A stretch of 64,000 nt of DNA from positions 1,116,001 through 1,180,000 of the forward strand of contig NZ_JAUSYG010000001.1 in the NCBI RefSeq assembly GCF_030816725.1, read 5' to 3'. Shown here piece by piece: positions 52,475 through 62,398 of this stretch. A model generated the notes under the pieces. It ran no database searches. It saw only the letters and a program-made list of their open reading frames with translations, and had not been told where the DNA came from. This DNA is from Pseudarthrobacter defluvii (lineage in GTDB: Bacteria > Actinomycetota > Actinomycetes > Actinomycetales > Micrococcaceae). Numbering within the stretch: the stretch's first letter is position 1; every line of letters starts with the position of its first letter. Both the position numbers and the translations under genes were made by a program.

Positions 52475-52509
52475 CAGCAGCAGGGGCGTTCCATTGCCGT
52501 CTGCTGCTG
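52475..52509 (+). other. Hairpin in the glgX leader
   Basis: CAGCAGCAG (52475-52483) pairs with CTGCTGCTG (52501-52509) across a 17-nt loop, ending just before the glgX ribosome binding site. It may shape translation or stability of the glgX-treY-treZ mRNA. Confidence 0.35.
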
Positions 52510-52529
52510 ACCAATAAATGAGGAGCACG

Positions 52530-54788
52530 ATGGAAGTCTGGCCTGGAAACGCCTACCCGCTGGGAGCTACCTTTGACGGCACCGGCACCAATTTCGCCCT
52601 GTTCAGCGAACGGGCCGAGCGGGTTGAACTCTGCCTCCTGGCCGATGACCTGACCGAGACACGCATCGAGCTGACGGAAGTGGACGGCTATGTGTGGCAC
52701 TGCTACCTGCCGCACATCCAGCCCGGCCAGAAGTACGGCTACCGCGTGCACGGACCCTACGATCCTGCCAGCGGCAACCGCTTCAACCCCAACAAGCTGC
52801 TGATGGACCCGTACGCCAAGGCCATCCAGGGCCAGATCGACTGGGACCCCGCGCTCTTCTCCTACGAATTCGGCGACCCCGATTCCCGCAACGACGACGA
52901 TTCCGCGCCACACACCATGCACGGCGTGGTCATCAACCCGTTCTTCGAATGGGACGGCGACCGCCAGCTGAAAATCCCTTACCACGATTCGGTCATCTAC
53001 GAAGCCCACGTCAAGGGCCTCACCGAACTGCACCCCGAGATCCCGGAAGAGCAGCGCGGCACCTACGCGGGCGTCGCGCACCCCGCAGTGATCGACCACA
53101 TGAAGAAGCTCGGCGTCACCGCCATCGAGCTCATGCCCGTCCACCAGTTCGTCAACGACGGCACCCTGGTGGAGAAGGGACTCAACAACTACTGGGGCTA
53201 CAACACCATCGGCTTCTTCGCGCCGCAGAACACCTACAGCGCAACCGGCGACGTGGGACACCAGGTCCAGGAATTCAAAGCCATGGTCCGCGACCTGCAC
53301 CGCGCCGGCATCGAAGTGATCCTCGACGTCGTCTACAACCACACCGCCGAAGGCAACCACCTGGGCCCCACGCTGTCCTTCAAGGGCATCGACAACCAGG
53401 CCTACTACCGGCTGGTGGACAACGACCTCAAGCACTACATGGACTACACCGGCACCGGCAACTCGCTGAACGTGCGCCACCCGCACTCCCTGCAGCTGCT
53501 TATGGACTCCCTGCGCTACTGGGTGACCGAGATGCACGTGGACGGCTTCCGCTTCGACCTCGCTTCCACCCTGGCCCGCGAGTTCTACGACGTGGACAAG
53601 CTCTCCACCTTCTTCGAACTCATCCAGCAGGACCCGGTAGTTTCCCAGGTGAAGCTGATTGCAGAGCCGTGGGACGTCGGTCCCGGCGGCTACCAGGTGG
53701 GCAACTTCCCGCCGCAGTGGACTGAATGGAACGGCAAGTTCCGCGACACCGTCCGCGACTTCTGGCGCGGCGAGCCCTCCACCCTGGGCGAGTTCGCGTC
53801 TCGGCTCACCGGCTCCGCCGACCTGTACGAAAGCTCGGCCCGCCGCCCGGTAGCCTCGATCAACTTCGTCACCGCCCACGACGGCTTCACCATGCGGGAC
53901 CTGGTGTCCTACAACGAGAAGCACAACGAGGCCAACGGCGAAGGCAACAACGACGGCGAATCGCACAACCGGTCCTGGAACTGCGGCGTGGAAGGCGACA
54001 CGGATGACGAAACCGTGTTGGCCCTGCGCGCCCGCCAGCAGCGGAACTTCATCGGCACGCTGCTGCTCTCTCAGGGCGTCCCCATGCTGCTGCACGGCGA
54101 CGAACTCGGCCGCACCCAGCAGGGCAACAACAACACCTACTGCCAGGACTCCGAGCTCAGCTGGATCCACTGGGAGGCCATGGACCAGCCGCTGGTGGAG
54201 TTCACCGCCTTCGTCAACAAGCTCCGCCACGACCACCCCACGTTCCGCCGCAGCCGCTTCTTTGACGGCCGCCCGGTCCGCCGTGGCGAAGGCGAAAAGC
54301 TGCCGGACATTGTGTGGCTGAAGACCGACGGCACGGAGATGCTGCCGGAGGACTGGGGGAGCGGCTTCGGCCGGACCATCGGTGTGTTCTACAACGGCGA
54401 CGGCATCCAGGAACAGGATTCCCGTGGCCGCCGGATCACCGATGACAGCTTCATCATGGCCTTCAACGCTCACGACGATGCCGTGGACTTCTGCCTGCCG
54501 GCTGAAGAATACTCGCAGTACTGGGAGGTCATGTTCGACACCGCAGCCCAGGCTGACGACTACGAACCGCTCAAGGCCGGCGCCACGCTGAAGCTGGACG
54601 CGAAGTCAATGGTGGTGCTCCGCGCCTACTCCGGCCCTGAGGAAGAGGTGGATTACTCCGCGGCGGCTTCCCTGGCCTCCATGGCCGAGCAGGAAGAAGC
54701 ACAGGGGGAGATGGTGGAGGCCCAGACCAAGGCGGCGGAAGCCAGCGAGGCAAGGGCAACCGGCGCCGACGAGGAATCCAAGGCATGA
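52530..54788 (+). CDS. glgX: Glycogen debranching enzyme GlgX (GH13)
   Basis: 752 residues from the ATG at 52530, preceded by GAGGAGCACG; an ATG at 52518 lies before that site. N-terminal CBM48-like domain ([20 protein letters not shown]), then the GH13 barrel: [12 protein letters not shown] (region I), DGFRFDLAS with the nucleophile Asp (II), [14 protein letters not shown] with acid/base Glu (III), [16 protein letters not shown] (IV). It cuts alpha-1,6 branches. The last ~45 residues are an Ala/Glu-rich tail. treY begins inside its stop codon. Confidence 0.95.
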   Translation: MEVWPGNAYPLGATFDGTGTNFALFSERAERVELCLLADDLTETRIELTEVDGYVWHCYLPHIQPGQKYGYRVHGPYDPASGNRFNPNKLLMDPYAKAIQGQIDWDPALFSYEFGDPDSRNDDDSAPHTMHGVVINPFFEWDGDRQLKIPYHDSVIYEAHVKGLTELHPEIPEEQRGTYAGVAHPAVIDHMKKLGVTAIELMPVHQFVNDGTLVEKGLNNYWGYNTIGFFAPQNTYSATGDVGHQVQEFKAMVRDLHRAGIEVILDVVYNHTAEGNHLGPTLSFKGIDNQAYYRLVDNDLKHYMDYTGTGNSLNVRHPHSLQLLMDSLRYWVTEMHVDGFRFDLASTLAREFYDVDKLSTFFELIQQDPVVSQVKLIAEPWDVGPGGYQVGNFPPQWTEWNGKFRDTVRDFWRGEPSTLGEFASRLTGSADLYESSARRPVASINFVTAHDGFTMRDLVSYNEKHNEANGEGNNDGESHNRSWNCGVEGDTDDETVLALRARQQRNFIGTLLLSQGVPMLLHGDELGRTQQGNNNTYCQDSELSWIHWEAMDQPLVEFTAFVNKLRHDHPTFRRSRFFDGRPVRRGEGEKLPDIVWLKTDGTEMLPEDWGSGFGRTIGVFYNGDGIQEQDSRGRRITDDSFIMAFNAHDDAVDFCLPAEEYSQYWEVMFDTAAQADDYEPLKAGATLKLDAKSMVVLRAYSGPEEEVDYSAAASLASMAEQEEAQGEMVEAQTKAAEASEARATGADEESKA

Positions 54789-57112
54789 GGACCCCGGTCT
54801 CCACGTACCGCCTCCAGATCCGCAGCAGCTTCACCCTGTTCGACGCCGCCAAGCAGGTCCCGTACCTGAAGGACCTCGGCGTTGACTGGGTGTACCTGTC
54901 GCCCATCCTCACCGCGGAAAAGGGCTCGGACCACGGCTACGACGTGACCGACCCTTCCTCCGTGGACCCGGACCGCGGCGGCCCGGAAGGCCTCCTGGCA
55001 CTGTCAAAGGCAGCCCGCGAACACGGCATGGGCGTCCTGGTGGACATCGTGCCCAACCACGTGGGCGTGGCCACTCCGGTGCAGAACCCGTGGTGGTGGT
55101 CGCTGCTGAAGGAAGGCCGCGAATCGCCATATGCCGAAGCGTTCGACGTCGATTGGGACCTGGGAGGCGGAAAGGTCCGGTTGCCCATGCTGGGTTCCGA
55201 CGACGACCTGGACAAGCTGGAGGTCAAGGACGGCGAACTCCGGTACTACGACCACCGGTTCCCGCTGGCCGAGGGCACGTACAGCGACGGCGACTCCGCG
55301 CAGGACGTGCACAGCCGCCAGCACTACCAGCTGATGGACTGGCGCCGCGCGGACGCCGAACTGAACTACCGGCGCTTCTTCGCGGTCACCACGCTCGCCG
55401 GCATCCGGGTGGAGGTGCCCTCCGTCTTCCAGGAGGCCCATGCCGAGGTGGGCCGCTGGTTCACCGAGGGCCTGGTGGACGGGCTCCGCGTGGACCACCC
55501 GGACGGACTGGCCGACCCCGCCGGTTACCTGCGCTGGCTCAAGGACCTCAGCGGCGGCGCGTACGTCCTGGTGGAAAAGATCCTCGAGCCGGGCGAGGTG
55601 CTGCCGCAGGACTTTGCCTGCGAAGGCACCACCGGCTACGACGCACTGGCTGACGTGGACCGGGTGTTCGTTGACACATCCGGCCAGCAGGCCCTGGACG
55701 CGCTGGATGCTTCGCTCCGGGGAGCGTCTCAGCCCGCCGACTACGCCGAGATGATCCGCGGCACCAAGCGCATGATCGCCGACGGCATCCTGCGCTCCGA
55801 GGTGCTGCGGCTGGCCCGGCTGGTTCCGGAGTCCCACGGGCTCAGTGTTGACCAGGCGGCGGATGCCATTGCGGAGATCATCGCATCCTTCCCGGTGTAC
55901 CGGTCCTACCTGCCGGTCGGCGCCGACGTCCTCAAGGAAGCCTGCGAATCCGCTGCCGCGCACCGGCCGGATCTGGAAGTGGCCGTGGGAACCCTCCTTC
56001 CGCTGCTCTTGGATCCCGCCAATCCCATTGCCATCCGGTTCCAGCAGACCTCCGGCATGGTCATGGCCAAGGGCGTGGAGGACACCGCGTTCTACCGCTA
56101 CACCCGGCTGGGCACCCTGACCGAAGTGGGCGCCGAACCCACTGAGTTCGCCGTGGCACCGGACGAGTTCCACCAGCGGATGGCGCGGCGGCAGCAGGAA
56201 CTGCCACTGTCAATGACCACCCTGTCCACGCACGACACCAAGCGCAGCGAGGATGCCCGGGCCCGGATCTCGGTGATCGCCGAGCTGCCGCAGGAGTGGG
56301 CGGACACGTTGGCGGCGCTGCGTGAACTTGCCCCGATCCCGGACGGTCCGTACGAGAACCTGCTGTGGCAGGCCATCGTCGGGGCCTGGCCTGCGAGCCG
56401 GGAACGGCTGCAGGGCTACGCCGAAAAGGCGGCCCGGGAGGCCGGCAACTCTACCAAGTGGACTGACCCCAACGAGGACTTCGAATCCAAAGTGAAGGCC
56501 GCCGTCGATGCAGTGTTCGACGACGACAAGGTCGCCAAGATGGTCACGGACTTCGTGGCCCGCATCGACGCCTTCTCGGTTGCCAACTCGGTCTCCGCCA
56601 AGCTGGTCCAGCTGACCATGCCCGGGGTGCCGGACGTCTACCAGGGCAGCGAGTTCTGGGAACGTTCGCTCACTGACCCGGACAACCGGCGGCCCGTGGA
56701 CTTCGGTGCCCGGCAGGAGGAGCTGGCAAAGCTCGACGGCGGCGCGTTGCCGGACGCGGGCACCGAGGCCAGCAAGCTCCTGGTCACCTCGCGGGCGCTG
56801 CGCCTGCGCCGGGACCGGCCGGAGCTCTTCGATGGTTACGCTCCGGTGACCGCCACCGGTGCCGCCGCAGAGCACCTGCTCGCGTTCACCCGCGGAACCG
56901 AGGCTTCCTCCGGTGCCCTGACGCTGGCCACCCGGCTCCCCGCCGGACTGGAAGCCGGGGGCGGATGGCGCGACACCGCCGTCGAGCTTCCCACTGCCAT
57001 GCGCGACGAACTCACCGGGGCCAGCTACGGGCCCGGCCAGGTTTCGGTGGCAGAGGTCCTGGGTACCTACCCGGTGGCCCTGCTGGTACCTGTGGATGGA
57101 GAAAAGGCATGA
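54785..57112 (+). CDS. treY: Malto-oligosyltrehalose synthase
   Basis: 775 residues; ATG overlaps the glgX stop. [20 protein letters not shown] start, GH13 regions [26 protein letters not shown] (nucleophile Asp), [15 protein letters not shown] (Glu) and [15 protein letters not shown]. It isomerises the reducing-end maltose unit of maltodextrins to trehalose. Position between glgX and treZ gives a full glycogen-to-trehalose path. Stop overlaps treZ. Confidence 0.95.
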   Translation: MRTPVSTYRLQIRSSFTLFDAAKQVPYLKDLGVDWVYLSPILTAEKGSDHGYDVTDPSSVDPDRGGPEGLLALSKAAREHGMGVLVDIVPNHVGVATPVQNPWWWSLLKEGRESPYAEAFDVDWDLGGGKVRLPMLGSDDDLDKLEVKDGELRYYDHRFPLAEGTYSDGDSAQDVHSRQHYQLMDWRRADAELNYRRFFAVTTLAGIRVEVPSVFQEAHAEVGRWFTEGLVDGLRVDHPDGLADPAGYLRWLKDLSGGAYVLVEKILEPGEVLPQDFACEGTTGYDALADVDRVFVDTSGQQALDALDASLRGASQPADYAEMIRGTKRMIADGILRSEVLRLARLVPESHGLSVDQAADAIAEIIASFPVYRSYLPVGADVLKEACESAAAHRPDLEVAVGTLLPLLLDPANPIAIRFQQTSGMVMAKGVEDTAFYRYTRLGTLTEVGAEPTEFAVAPDEFHQRMARRQQELPLSMTTLSTHDTKRSEDARARISVIAELPQEWADTLAALRELAPIPDGPYENLLWQAIVGAWPASRERLQGYAEKAAREAGNSTKWTDPNEDFESKVKAAVDAVFDDDKVAKMVTDFVARIDAFSVANSVSAKLVQLTMPGVPDVYQGSEFWERSLTDPDNRRPVDFGARQEELAKLDGGALPDAGTEASKLLVTSRALRLRRDRPELFDGYAPVTATGAAAEHLLAFTRGTEASSGALTLATRLPAGLEAGGGWRDTAVELPTAMRDELTGASYGPGQVSVAEVLGTYPVALLVPVDGEKA

Positions 57113-58878
57113 CCCTGGTCAACGTTGGACCCGAACGTTTCGATGTGTGGGCGCCGGACGTTTCATCGGTTGTGCTGCTGGCCAACGGCCGGCAGCACCC
57201 CATGCGGAAGAAGGAAACGGCGCCCGGTTCCGAGGGGTGGTGGACCGCCCCCGACGCTCCTGCAGACGGCGACGTGGACTACGGCTACCTGCTGGACGGG
57301 GACACTACCCCCATCCCGGACCCCCGCTCCCGCCGGCTCCCCAACGGCGTGCATGAGCAGTCCCGTACGTACGACCCTTCCGCCTACGCGTGGCAGGACT
57401 CCGGATGGCGTGGCAAGGAGCTGCAGGGAGCCGTCATCTACGAGCTCCATGTGGGAACCTTCACGCCCGAAGGAACCCTGGATGCGGCGGCGGAGAAGCT
57501 GGGCTACCTGGTGGACCTGGGCATCGACTTCATCGAACTGCTGCCGGTCAACGGCTTCAACGGAACCCACAACTGGGGCTACGACGGCGTTCAGTGGTAC
57601 ACCGTCCATGAAGGTTACGGCGGGCCTGCTGCATACCAGCGGTTTGTCGACGCCGCCCACGCTGCCGGGCTGGGCGTTATCCAGGACGTGGTGTATAACC
57701 ACCTCGGTCCCAGCGGCAACTACCTCCCCAAGTTCGGCCCCTACCTTAAGCAGGGCGACGCCAACACTTGGGGAGACTCCGTGAACCTGGACGGGCCCGG
57801 CTCCGACGTGGTCCGCGGATACATCCTGGACAACCTCGCGCTGTGGCTCCGGGACTACCACGTGGACGGGCTCCGGCTCGACGCCGTGCACGCTCTGCGG
57901 GATGAACGGGCCGTGCACATCCTCGAGGAGTTTGGCGCCCTGGGCGACGCGATTTCCGCTGAGACCGGGCTGCCCAAAACACTCATTGCGGAATCGGACC
58001 TCAACAACCCGCGCTTGATCTACCCGCGCGACGCCAACGGGTACGGCCTGGCCGGGCAGTGGAGCGACGACTTCCACCACGCGGTGCACGTCAGCGTCAG
58101 CGGCGAAACCACCGGGTACTACTCGGACTTCGAGTCCCTGGCCGTGCTGGCGAAGGTGCTGAAGGACGGGTTCCTGCACGACGGCAGCTACTCCAGCTTC
58201 CGCGGCCGGCACCACGGACGCCCCATCAACGCCTCGCTGGCGCACCCGGCGGCATTGGTGGTCTGCAACCAGAACCACGACCAGATCGGCAACCGGGCCA
58301 CGGGGGACAGGCTCTCGCAGTCCCTGTCCTACGGCCAGCTCGCCGCGGCCGCGGTTCTTACGCTGACCTCGCCGTTCACGCCCATGCTGTTCATGGGCGA
58401 GGAATACGGTGCCACCACGCCTTGGCAGTTCTTCACGTCCCACCCCGAACCGGAGCTCGGCAAGGCCACCGCGGAAGGGCGCATCAAGGAATTCGAACGC
58501 ATGGGGTGGGATCCCGCCGTCGTGCCTGACCCGCAGGACCCGGAGACCTTCCGCCGGTCCAAGCTGGACTGGTCCGAGGCTGCCACGGGCGACCACGCGC
58601 GGCTCCTGGAGCTGTACCGGTCGCTGACGGCGCTGCGCCGCTCACATCCGGAGTTGGCGGGCCTGGGCTTCGGTGAGACGGAGGTTTCGTACGACGAGGA
58701 CGCGGGCTGGCTGCGCTTCCGGCGCGGCTCCGTTGAGGTGCTGCTGAACCTCTCCGACGCCAAGGTCCGGCTGGAGGGCGCGTCCGGCGACCTCCTCCTG
58801 GCCACCGACGAGGGAAGCACCCTTGACGGCGGGTCCCTTGCCCTGGCGCCCTGGAGTGCGGCCATCCTCAAATCCTGA
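57109..58878 (+). CDS. treZ: Malto-oligosyltrehalose trehalohydrolase
   Basis: 589 residues from the ATG at 57109 that overlaps the treY stop (ATGA); codons upstream in the frame are inside treY and not used. N-terminal beta domain ([17 protein letters not shown]), then GH13: [25 protein letters not shown] (nucleophile Asp), [12 protein letters not shown] (Glu) and [16 protein letters not shown]. It releases free trehalose from the TreY product. A strong terminator follows. Confidence 0.95.
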   Translation: MTLVNVGPERFDVWAPDVSSVVLLANGRQHPMRKKETAPGSEGWWTAPDAPADGDVDYGYLLDGDTTPIPDPRSRRLPNGVHEQSRTYDPSAYAWQDSGWRGKELQGAVIYELHVGTFTPEGTLDAAAEKLGYLVDLGIDFIELLPVNGFNGTHNWGYDGVQWYTVHEGYGGPAAYQRFVDAAHAAGLGVIQDVVYNHLGPSGNYLPKFGPYLKQGDANTWGDSVNLDGPGSDVVRGYILDNLALWLRDYHVDGLRLDAVHALRDERAVHILEEFGALGDAISAETGLPKTLIAESDLNNPRLIYPRDANGYGLAGQWSDDFHHAVHVSVSGETTGYYSDFESLAVLAKVLKDGFLHDGSYSSFRGRHHGRPINASLAHPAALVVCNQNHDQIGNRATGDRLSQSLSYGQLAAAAVLTLTSPFTPMLFMGEEYGATTPWQFFTSHPEPELGKATAEGRIKEFERMGWDPAVVPDPQDPETFRRSKLDWSEAATGDHARLLELYRSLTALRRSHPELAGLGFGETEVSYDEDAGWLRFRRGSVEVLLNLSDAKVRLEGASGDLLLATDEGSTLDGGSLALAPWSAAILKS

Positions 58879-58883
58879 ATCCG

Positions 58884-58930
58884 AAGTTACGCCGGGGGCA
58901 TGGTGTCCCCGGCGTAACTTTTCTTCTTAG
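58884..58930 (+). terminator. Intrinsic terminator of the glgX-treY-treZ operon
   Basis: Perfect 14-bp arms (58884-58897 and 58907-58920, AAGTTACGCC at the base), 9-nt loop and a TTTTCTTCTT tail. Confidence 0.92.
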
Positions 58931-58979
58931 CGCTAACACCGCCCGTGTTGCGCGCGTCACAACTGGCAGGATGGAACCT

Positions 58980-60020
58980 ATGACCTACATTGCAGCGGAC
59001 AACCGCTACGAATCCATGCCCTACCGCCGGGTGGGCCGCAGCGGCCTCAAGCTCCCGGCCATCTCCCTGGGCCTGTGGCACAACTTCGGCGACGACAAGC
59101 GCTTCGAGGAACAGCGTGACATCCTCCGCCGGGCCTTCGACCTTGGGGTGAACCACTTCGACCTGGCCAACAACTACGGCCCGCCGGACGGGTCCGCGGA
59201 AACAAACTTCGGCCGCCACCTGCGGGACGACTTCAAGCCCTACCGTGACGAGCTTGTCATCTCCACCAAGGCCGGCTACTACATGTGGCCCGGCCCGTAC
59301 GGTGAATGGGGTTCCCGCAAGTACCTGATCTCCAGCCTGGACCAGTCGCTGCAGCGCATGGGACTGGACTACGTGGACATCTTCTACAGCCACCGGCCGG
59401 ATCCGGAAACGCCTATGGAGGAAACCATGGGCGCCCTGGACTACGCCGTGCGATCCGGCAAGGCACTCTACGCAGGCATCTCCTCCTACACGCCGGAGCA
59501 AACCCTTGAGGCAGCACGCATCCTCAAGGAACTCGGGACGCCGCTGCTGATCCACCAGCCCAGCTACTCCATGCTCAACCGCTGGACCGAGGACGGATCA
59601 CCCAACCTGTACGAGGTGCTGGACCAGGTGGGTGCCGGATCCATCGCCTTCTCGCCGCTGGCGCAGGGAATGCTCACGGACCGCTACCTCCACGGCATCC
59701 CCGCCGACTCGCGTGCAGCCAAGGCCCGGTTCCTCTCCGAGGAATCCATCACCGAGGAAAAGCTGGACCGGGTGCGCGGGCTCCGCAAGATCGCCGAAGG
59801 CCGCGGTCAGTCGCTGGCCCAGATGGCCATCGCCTGGATCCTGCGGGACCAGCCCAAGGGATCGCCCGTCACGTCTGCCTTGATTGGTGCCTCAAGTGTC
59901 CGGCAGCTGGAGGACAGCCTGTCTGCCATCAACAACCTCAGCTTCTCCGATGACGAGCTGACCGCCATCGACGAATTTGCAGTGGAATCCGACACCAACC
60001 TCTGGAAGCAGAAGGTCTGA
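58980..60020 (+). CDS. Aldo/keto reductase, YghZ/L-glyceraldehyde-3-phosphate reductase type
   Basis: 346 residues from the ATG at 58980 (MTYIAADNRYESMPYRRVGR); an ATG nine bases earlier leaves no room for a ribosome binding site. Catalytic tetrad positions: Asp of NHFDLANNYGPP, its Tyr, Lys of VISTKAGYYMW and His of FYSHRPDPETPMEE. NADPH-binding C-terminal AIAWILRDQPKGSPVTSALI and GASSVRQLEDSL. The family reduces small aldehydes such as methylglyoxal or L-glyceraldehyde-3-phosphate; substrate here not certain. Single-gene unit with a terminator. Confidence 0.9.
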   Translation: MTYIAADNRYESMPYRRVGRSGLKLPAISLGLWHNFGDDKRFEEQRDILRRAFDLGVNHFDLANNYGPPDGSAETNFGRHLRDDFKPYRDELVISTKAGYYMWPGPYGEWGSRKYLISSLDQSLQRMGLDYVDIFYSHRPDPETPMEETMGALDYAVRSGKALYAGISSYTPEQTLEAARILKELGTPLLIHQPSYSMLNRWTEDGSPNLYEVLDQVGAGSIAFSPLAQGMLTDRYLHGIPADSRAAKARFLSEESITEEKLDRVRGLRKIAEGRGQSLAQMAIAWILRDQPKGSPVTSALIGASSVRQLEDSLSAINNLSFSDDELTAIDEFAVESDTNLWKQKV

Positions 60021-60037
60021 CCGAGGTTTTCTTTACG

Positions 60038-60077
60038 GAGCGGGGCCGGGCGTGACAACTCCCGGCCCCGCTCCTTG
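60038..60077 (+). terminator. Terminator-like hairpin after the aldo/keto reductase gene
   Basis: Perfect 14-bp arms (60038-60051 and 60062-60075, GGAGCGGGGCCGGG) with a 10-nt loop; only TT follows, so termination may depend on hairpin strength. A TAGTAT at 60081-60086 just after it is the likely -10 of ino1. Confidence 0.65.
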
Positions 60078-60180
60078 GGTAGTATGAAAAGGCGCCGTGC
60101 GGCGCCAAGCCAGCCGGTCGCCGTCGTCCGTTCCTCGGAGGCAAACCAGGCCGGCTGACGTTTGTCCCCAAAGGAGTTCT

Positions 60181-61266
60181 GTGTCTTCACATCCCATTCG
60201 TGTTGCAATCGTTGGCGTGGGCAACTGCGCCGCCTCGCTGGTGCAGGGCGTCCAGTACTACAAGGACGCCGATCCGGCGGATACCGTTCCGGGCCTGATG
60301 CATGTTGAGTTTGGGCCGTATCACGTGGGTGATGTTGAGTTCGTCGCCGCGTTTGATGTGGATGGCAAAAAGGTCGGCGTTGACCTTTCCGACGCGATCC
60401 TGGCCAGCGAGAACAACACCATCAAGATTGCCGACGTTCCGCCCACCGGTGTCACGGTCCAGCGCGGCCACACCCTGGACGGCCTGGGCAAGTACTACCT
60501 CGAGACCATCGAGGAATCCACCGAAGAGCCCGTGGACGTGGTGCAGGCACTGAAGGACGCCAAAGTTGACGTCCTGGTCTGCTACCTGCCCGTCGGTTCC
60601 CAGGCTGCTGCAGAGTTCTACGCGCAGGCAGCCATCGACGCCGGCGTTGCCTTCGTCAACGCCCTTCCCGTGTTCATCGCCGGAACCAAGGAATGGGCGG
60701 ACAAGTTCACCGCCGCCGGCGTTCCCATCGTGGGCGACGACATCAAGAGCCAGATCGGCGCCACCATCACCCACCGCGTCATGGCCAAGCTGTTCGAGGA
60801 CCGCGGCGTGACCCTCGACCGGACGTACCAGCTGAATGTTGGCGGCAACATGGACTTCAAGAACATGCTGGAGCGTGACCGGCTGGAGTCCAAGAAGATC
60901 TCCAAGACCCAGGCCGTGACCTCCAACGTCGAGGCCGAGCTGGCCGCCAAGGACGTGCACATCGGCCCGTCCGACTACGTGCAGTGGCTCGATGACCGCA
61001 AGTGGGCGTTCGTCCGCCTGGAGGGCCGGAACTTCGGCGACGCACCCGTGTCGCTGGAGTACAAGCTGGAGGTCTGGGATTCCCCGAACTCCGCCGGCGT
61101 GATCATCGATGCGATCCGTGCGGCGAAGATCGGCCTGGACCGCGGCATCGGCGGCCCGCTGCTGTCCGCGTCGAGCTACTTCATGAAGTCCCCGCCCGAG
61201 CAGTTCAATGACGACCTCGCCCGCGAAAAGGTCGAAGCCTTCATCCGTGGAGACGTGGAGCGCTAA
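60181..61266 (+). CDS. ino1: Inositol-3-phosphate synthase
   Basis: 361 residues from a GTG with AAGGAG five bases upstream. [20 protein letters not shown] is the NAD-binding start; [46 protein letters not shown] and [14 protein letters not shown] are typical of the actinobacterial enzyme. It turns glucose-6-phosphate into inositol-3-phosphate for mycothiol and phosphatidylinositol lipids. Promoter likely at TAGTAT 60081, with a leader of about 90 nt. A hairpin with a twin 1.1 kb away follows the stop. Confidence 0.95.
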   Translation: MSSHPIRVAIVGVGNCAASLVQGVQYYKDADPADTVPGLMHVEFGPYHVGDVEFVAAFDVDGKKVGVDLSDAILASENNTIKIADVPPTGVTVQRGHTLDGLGKYYLETIEESTEEPVDVVQALKDAKVDVLVCYLPVGSQAAAEFYAQAAIDAGVAFVNALPVFIAGTKEWADKFTAAGVPIVGDDIKSQIGATITHRVMAKLFEDRGVTLDRTYQLNVGGNMDFKNMLERDRLESKKISKTQAVTSNVEAELAAKDVHIGPSDYVQWLDDRKWAFVRLEGRNFGDAPVSLEYKLEVWDSPNSAGVIIDAIRAAKIGLDRGIGGPLLSASSYFMKSPPEQFNDDLAREKVEAFIRGDVER

Positions 61267-61283
61267 ACCCCGCTTCATCCTTT

Positions 61284-61344
61284 GTTGCTCTATCAGTTTT
61301 GGTCCCTAACCGGGAGGTTTAGGGACCAAGACTGATAGAGCAAC
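61284..61344. repeat. Left hairpin of the nuclease cassette
   Basis: 26-nt arms (61284-61309 and 61319-61344) pair fully except for one G-T, around a 9-nt loop. The outer 13 bp (GTTGCTCTATCAG / CTGATAGAGCAAC) are identical to those of the hairpin at 62324-62384, and the inner AGGGACC is shared too. No T-run follows on either strand. It lies 17 bp after ino1 and 6 bp after the convergent DUF559-type gene. Confidence 0.9.
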
Positions 61345-61350
61345 TGGCGT

Positions 61351-62277
61351 TTAAGACTCCCGCAGCGCTGCGCGGACCAAACCGGCGGCCCGCCGGAAGT
61401 CGTTCGCAAGATCATCAGCGTTGAATTTGAAGTAATGCCAGCCGGCGGTGTGGAAGCATGCGTCGCGGCGGTTGTCGCGGGACTGCTGTTCGCGTGTTAG
61501 GTGATGGGCGCCGTCGTACTGTATGCCGATCCTGCGCCGCCTGTAGCCGAGGTCGGCAGCAGGCGAGTATGGATCATCGGCAACAACCCGAACCTGCAGC
61601 TCAGGCTCCGGCAATCCGGCGTCAACCAGAGCAAGACGCAGAAAGGTTTCGGGTGCGGAATCCGCACCTACGCGGATCAGTTCGACGGCGGCGCGGGCCT
61701 TCACAATGCCCTGCATCTTTGGGTGCCGCCTCAGCATCTCCCGCAATTCTTGAATCGTGGCCCAAGGCTTGGCGCGAAGCTCAAGTCCGTCGTGCGGCAG
61801 TCGGACCAGTTGGTCGCCAACCGCCACCGCATGTTCGATGGGAAGCAGGCGGCAGAGGTCCAGCCATGTCCGTGCGGGCGTCGAGATACGAATGCCCTCC
61901 CAATCCATAGTCTCGTCCTGATAGGCCAGCACGGTGTGCCCTACGACGCCGACCCTCCGGACCTGCGGCAGTGCCCGGGGTTTACTGAGATGAAGGTCCC
62001 GGCAGTCCTGGAGCCACGGGGGGAGCCAGAGTCCCAACAATATTGCGGCCGTTACGTGGGATATCCACGCGCTCGGAGTCGCCGCGCAGAGGGCCCGTGC
62101 CATTGCGGGAAGCTCGAACTCCCACCCTGCCGGCAGATACAGGAGGCGTCCGGACGAAGCCAGGTCGGACGCACGTAATCGACCCCGGCTGAGGCTCGCC
62201 GCCCGCGCTTCCGCGACTGTAAAGGGAATGCTTTCGAGGTGGGCCGGCAGCGGCGAAACAGGACGCATGGAGACCAT
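61351..62277 (-). CDS. AbiEi-like / DUF559-type endonuclease-domain protein
   Basis: 308 residues. The N-terminal ~110 (ARAASLSRGRLRASDLASSG, LLYLPAGWEF, WISHVTAAILLGLWLPP) resemble the AbiEi-type winged-helix antitoxin module. The C-terminal ~110 resemble DUF559, a Vsr-like PD-(D/E)xK fold: SAPETFLRLALVDAGLPEPE, AADLGYRRRRIGIQYDGAHH, RDACFHTAGWHYFKFNADDL. Putative metal residues are Glu210, Asp242 and Asp255; the usual Glu before YDG is Gln253. No partner toxin lies beside it. The gene is bracketed by two near-identical hairpins, 6 bp from its stop and 46 bp from its start. Function unproven. Confidence 0.75.
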   Translation of the reverse strand: MVSMRPVSPLPAHLESIPFTVAEARAASLSRGRLRASDLASSGRLLYLPAGWEFELPAMARALCAATPSAWISHVTAAILLGLWLPPWLQDCRDLHLSKPRALPQVRRVGVVGHTVLAYQDETMDWEGIRISTPARTWLDLCRLLPIEHAVAVGDQLVRLPHDGLELRAKPWATIQELREMLRRHPKMQGIVKARAAVELIRVGADSAPETFLRLALVDAGLPEPELQVRVVADDPYSPAADLGYRRRRIGIQYDGAHHLTREQQSRDNRRDACFHTAGWHYFKFNADDLANDFRRAAGLVRAALRES

Positions 62278-62323
62278 TGTTTACCGGAAGCCGGCCACCC
62301 CGCAGAACTTATCCACACCTCTC

Positions 62324-62384
62324 GTTGCTCTATCAGATGTGGTTCCCAAACCAGGGCTTTAGGGACCAGATCTGATAGAGCAAC
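62324..62384. repeat. Right hairpin of the nuclease cassette
   Basis: 27-nt arms (62324-62350 and 62358-62384) around a 7-nt loop, with the same outer 13 bp as the left copy and two internal mismatches plus a G-T pair. The base pair just inside the conserved outer arm is A-T here and T-A in the left copy, a compensated change. It lies 14 bp past the fhs stop and 46 bp upstream of the DUF559-type gene. No T-run follows. Confidence 0.9.
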
Positions 62385-62398
62385 GCGTTGGGGTAGGG

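Noticed and set aside
52464-54473. 669-codon minus-strand frame opposite glgX
   Set aside because: Shadow of glgX codon bias; no domain in the translation.
61284-62384. The two hairpins as ordinary Rho-independent terminators
   Set aside because: Neither has a T-run on either strand, and their sequences match each other far more than unrelated terminators would. A terminator role of another kind is not excluded.
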